NCBI GenBank assembly: GCA_902630665.1
Contig: CACOVP010000008.1
Location: 1-35,625 of the forward strand
From: an uncultured Pelagibacteraceae bacterium
GTDB lineage: Bacteria; Pseudomonadota; Alphaproteobacteria; Pelagibacterales; Pelagibacteraceae
Direction: 5' to 3'
Length of the DNA: 35,625 bases
Shown here: positions 34,433-35,625 of the stretch, piece by piece
How positions within the stretch are numbered: position 1 is the stretch's first letter
How the letters are laid out: every line of letters starts with the position of its first letter
The notes under the pieces: model-generated
The model's database searches: none
What the model was told of the DNA's origin: nothing
What the model saw: only the letters and a program-made list of their open reading frames with translations
Translations under genes and position numbers: made by a program

Positions 34433-34563
34433 CAACAATAAGTTGAATAAAGAGTCTTAAATAGAATCATAATAGAATCAAAACGTGAACATTTACCTTA
34501 AATTTCGAACTATTGTGAATAACATAAAACATAGATAATCTAAGATTCAATCTTTAAGAGAAT
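34433..34563. other. Gap with short tandem repeat
   Basis: This 131-base AT-rich stretch has no ATG on the + strand and no strong hairpin. AATAGAATCA occurs twice in tandem (34460-34469 and 34471-34480). It probably holds the promoter of the next gene (TTGTGA at 34513-34518 with TAATCT at 34536-34541 is one weak option). Confidence 0.35.
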
Positions 34564-34932
34564 ATGATAAAATTACAATGCCACTGTGGACAAGTTGAAG
34601 CGGAAATTAATGTTCCTGAGAAATTAGAAAAAATAATCAGATGTAATTGCTCATTTTGTAAAAGGAGAGGAGCAGTAATGTCTCTTGTAAAAAATGAAAA
34701 TTTCAAAGTCACTAAAGGTCGTGAAAAATTAAAATCTTATCAATTTCACACTAATGTTGCTAAACACTACTTTTGTAATTACTGTGGTATATATACTCAT
34801 CATCATCCTAGATCAAATCCTGCTATGACAGGTTTTAATCTTGGATGTGTAGACTCAATAGATACGTTTAGTTTAAATGATATAAAAATAAATGATGGCT
34901 TAAATCATCCATTAGATAAAAAAGATAAATGA
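34564..34932 (+). CDS. GFA/CENP-V-domain zinc protein
   Basis: The 122 residues have the Zn-binding layout of the Gfa (glutathione-dependent formaldehyde-activating) superfamily: CHCGQVE near the N-terminus, RCNCSFCKRRGA, and YFCNYCGIYTHHHP. The fold binds structural zinc and in some members glutathione. Most family members have unknown function, and the formaldehyde role is disputed, so I give only the domain. Its stop overlaps the next start (ATGA). Confidence 0.85.
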   Translation: MIKLQCHCGQVEAEINVPEKLEKIIRCNCSFCKRRGAVMSLVKNENFKVTKGREKLKSYQFHTNVAKHYFCNYCGIYTHHHPRSNPAMTGFNLGCVDSIDTFSLNDIKINDGLNHPLDKKDK

Positions 34933-35625
34933 GTTTTAGTTCGAAAAAATTTAATAACGTAAAAAAAAAATATCTTAAATTTATCGAAACCCAAGAAGTT
35001 TTATCTGAACCTTTCAGGGATAAAATTAATCAATTAAAAAATTTTTATATCCCCATCTCTAAAATGATAGTTAAGAATTATAAAAAAAATAAAACTATTA
35101 TTATCGGACTCTCTGGGGGACAAGGCTCAGGAAAATCAACAATCTCAAATATAATTAAAATAATCTTACATGAAATGTTTGACTTAAAAACTGTAATTTT
35201 TTCAATCGATGATTTTTATAAGACTCGAAAAGAAAGAAGGATTATGGCATCAAAGATTAGCCCACTTTTTTTAACAAGAGGGGTGCCAGGAACACATGAT
35301 ACAAATTTTTTATTTAAGTGCATTAAAAATTTAAAAACAAAAAAATTTAAAAAATTTAAAATTCCCAAGTTTGATAAGTCTATAGACGATAGACTTAAAG
35401 AAAAAAAATGGCAAAATATACAAGAAAAACCTAATATTGTAATATTTGAGGGATGGTGCGTAGGAGCAACTTTTCAAAAAAATAAAGATTTATTAATTCC
35501 AACCAATAGATTAGAAAAAGAGAAAGATATTGATAGAATATGGAGAACAACTGTAAACAATGAACTAAAAAAAAATTATAGAAAAATTTTTAAACTTATA
35601 GATAAAATTATTTTTTTAAAAGTGC
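34929..35625 (+). CDS. D-glycerate 3-kinase-like P-loop kinase, 3' end cut by window edge
   Basis: The frame starts at the ATG overlapping the GFA stop and runs off the window with 232 residues visible. It has Walker A GLSGGQGSGKST near residue 61, then FSIDDFYKTRKER, LTRGVPGTHD, and FEGWCVG. These match the plant-type glycerate kinase (GLYK) and bacterial YggC-like relatives, which phosphorylate glycerate to 3-phosphoglycerate. Uridine kinase/phosphoribulokinase relatives share the fold but not the TRGVPGTHD segment. Glycerate would come from glycolate/glyoxylate or serine metabolism. Confidence 0.87.
   Translation, partial: MSFSSKKFNNVKKKYLKFIETQEVLSEPFRDKINQLKNFYIPISKMIVKNYKKNKTIIIGLSGGQGSGKSTISNIIKIILHEMFDLKTVIFSIDDFYKTRKERRIMASKISPLFLTRGVPGTHDTNFLFKCIKNLKTKKFKKFKIPKFDKSIDDRLKEKKWQNIQEKPNIVIFEGWCVGATFQKNKDLLIPTNRLEKEKDIDRIWRTTVNNELKKNYRKIFKLIDKIIFLKV

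Overview
The window looks like a piece of a SAR11 (Pelagibacterales, Candidatus Pelagibacter-type) chromosome. It is very AT-rich (roughly 70% by eye) and almost entirely coding. Genes are packed with 1-4 base overlaps, most starts lack a clear Shine-Dalgarno sequence, and lysine, isoleucine and asparagine dominate the proteins. It carries a proteorhodopsin gene followed by ferredoxin, ferredoxin-NADP reductase and a GST, which is the SAR11 neighbourhood. I see no insertion sequence, phage gene, CRISPR array or rRNA. Nearly all genes are core metabolism.

Layout. 1-4146 (+): end of folP, glmM, thiD and purA in one tight run. 4143-6053 (-): rluD then rpoH. 6077-6154: tRNA-Arg(TCG). 6157-10125 (-): an operon led by sua5, followed by an ABC-2 exporter pair, a 2OG-Fe(II) oxygenase and a GT17 glycosyltransferase; this is the most accessory-looking part. 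10147-13160 (+): xseB-ispA-dxs (isoprenoid supply). Then aroC (-), pdxH (+) and ispB (-). 16063-22478 (+): an S49 peptidase, glyQ, glyS and ppdK. 22467-24292 (-): nadA-nadC. 24354-24437: tRNA-Leu(GAG), with a possible 39-residue membrane peptide gene right behind it. Then ygfZ (-), a dihydroorotase (+) and prpE (-). 28902-29672 (+): proteorhodopsin with an unusually long structured leader, a strong Shine-Dalgarno and a strong terminator. 29749-31705 (+): ferredoxin, FNR and GST. 31702-32124 (-): a DksA-type regulator. 32196-34432 (+): a GT39/GT2 pair for polyprenyl-phosphate-linked glycosylation. 34564-end (+): a GFA-domain protein and a truncated glycerate-kinase-like gene.

How the genes fit together. 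dxs and ispA make prenyl diphosphates, and ispB makes the quinone side chain. No carotenoid or retinal genes are in the window, so the rhodopsin's chromophore must come from elsewhere. The rhodopsin has Gln at the spectral tuning site, so it should absorb blue light. The ferredoxin/FNR/GST genes behind its terminator form a redox module with its own likely promoter.

The most interesting signals are architectural. Four of seven convergent gene pairs share one TTAA tetramer that is the stop codon of both genes, and two pairs overlap by exactly 12 bases. Divergent genes are separated by as little as 21 bases, which implies near-leaderless mRNAs. Against this compaction, the 146-base ispB/sohB gap (with a GC-rich hairpin island) and the 228-base prpE/proteorhodopsin gap stand out as conserved-looking regulatory DNA.
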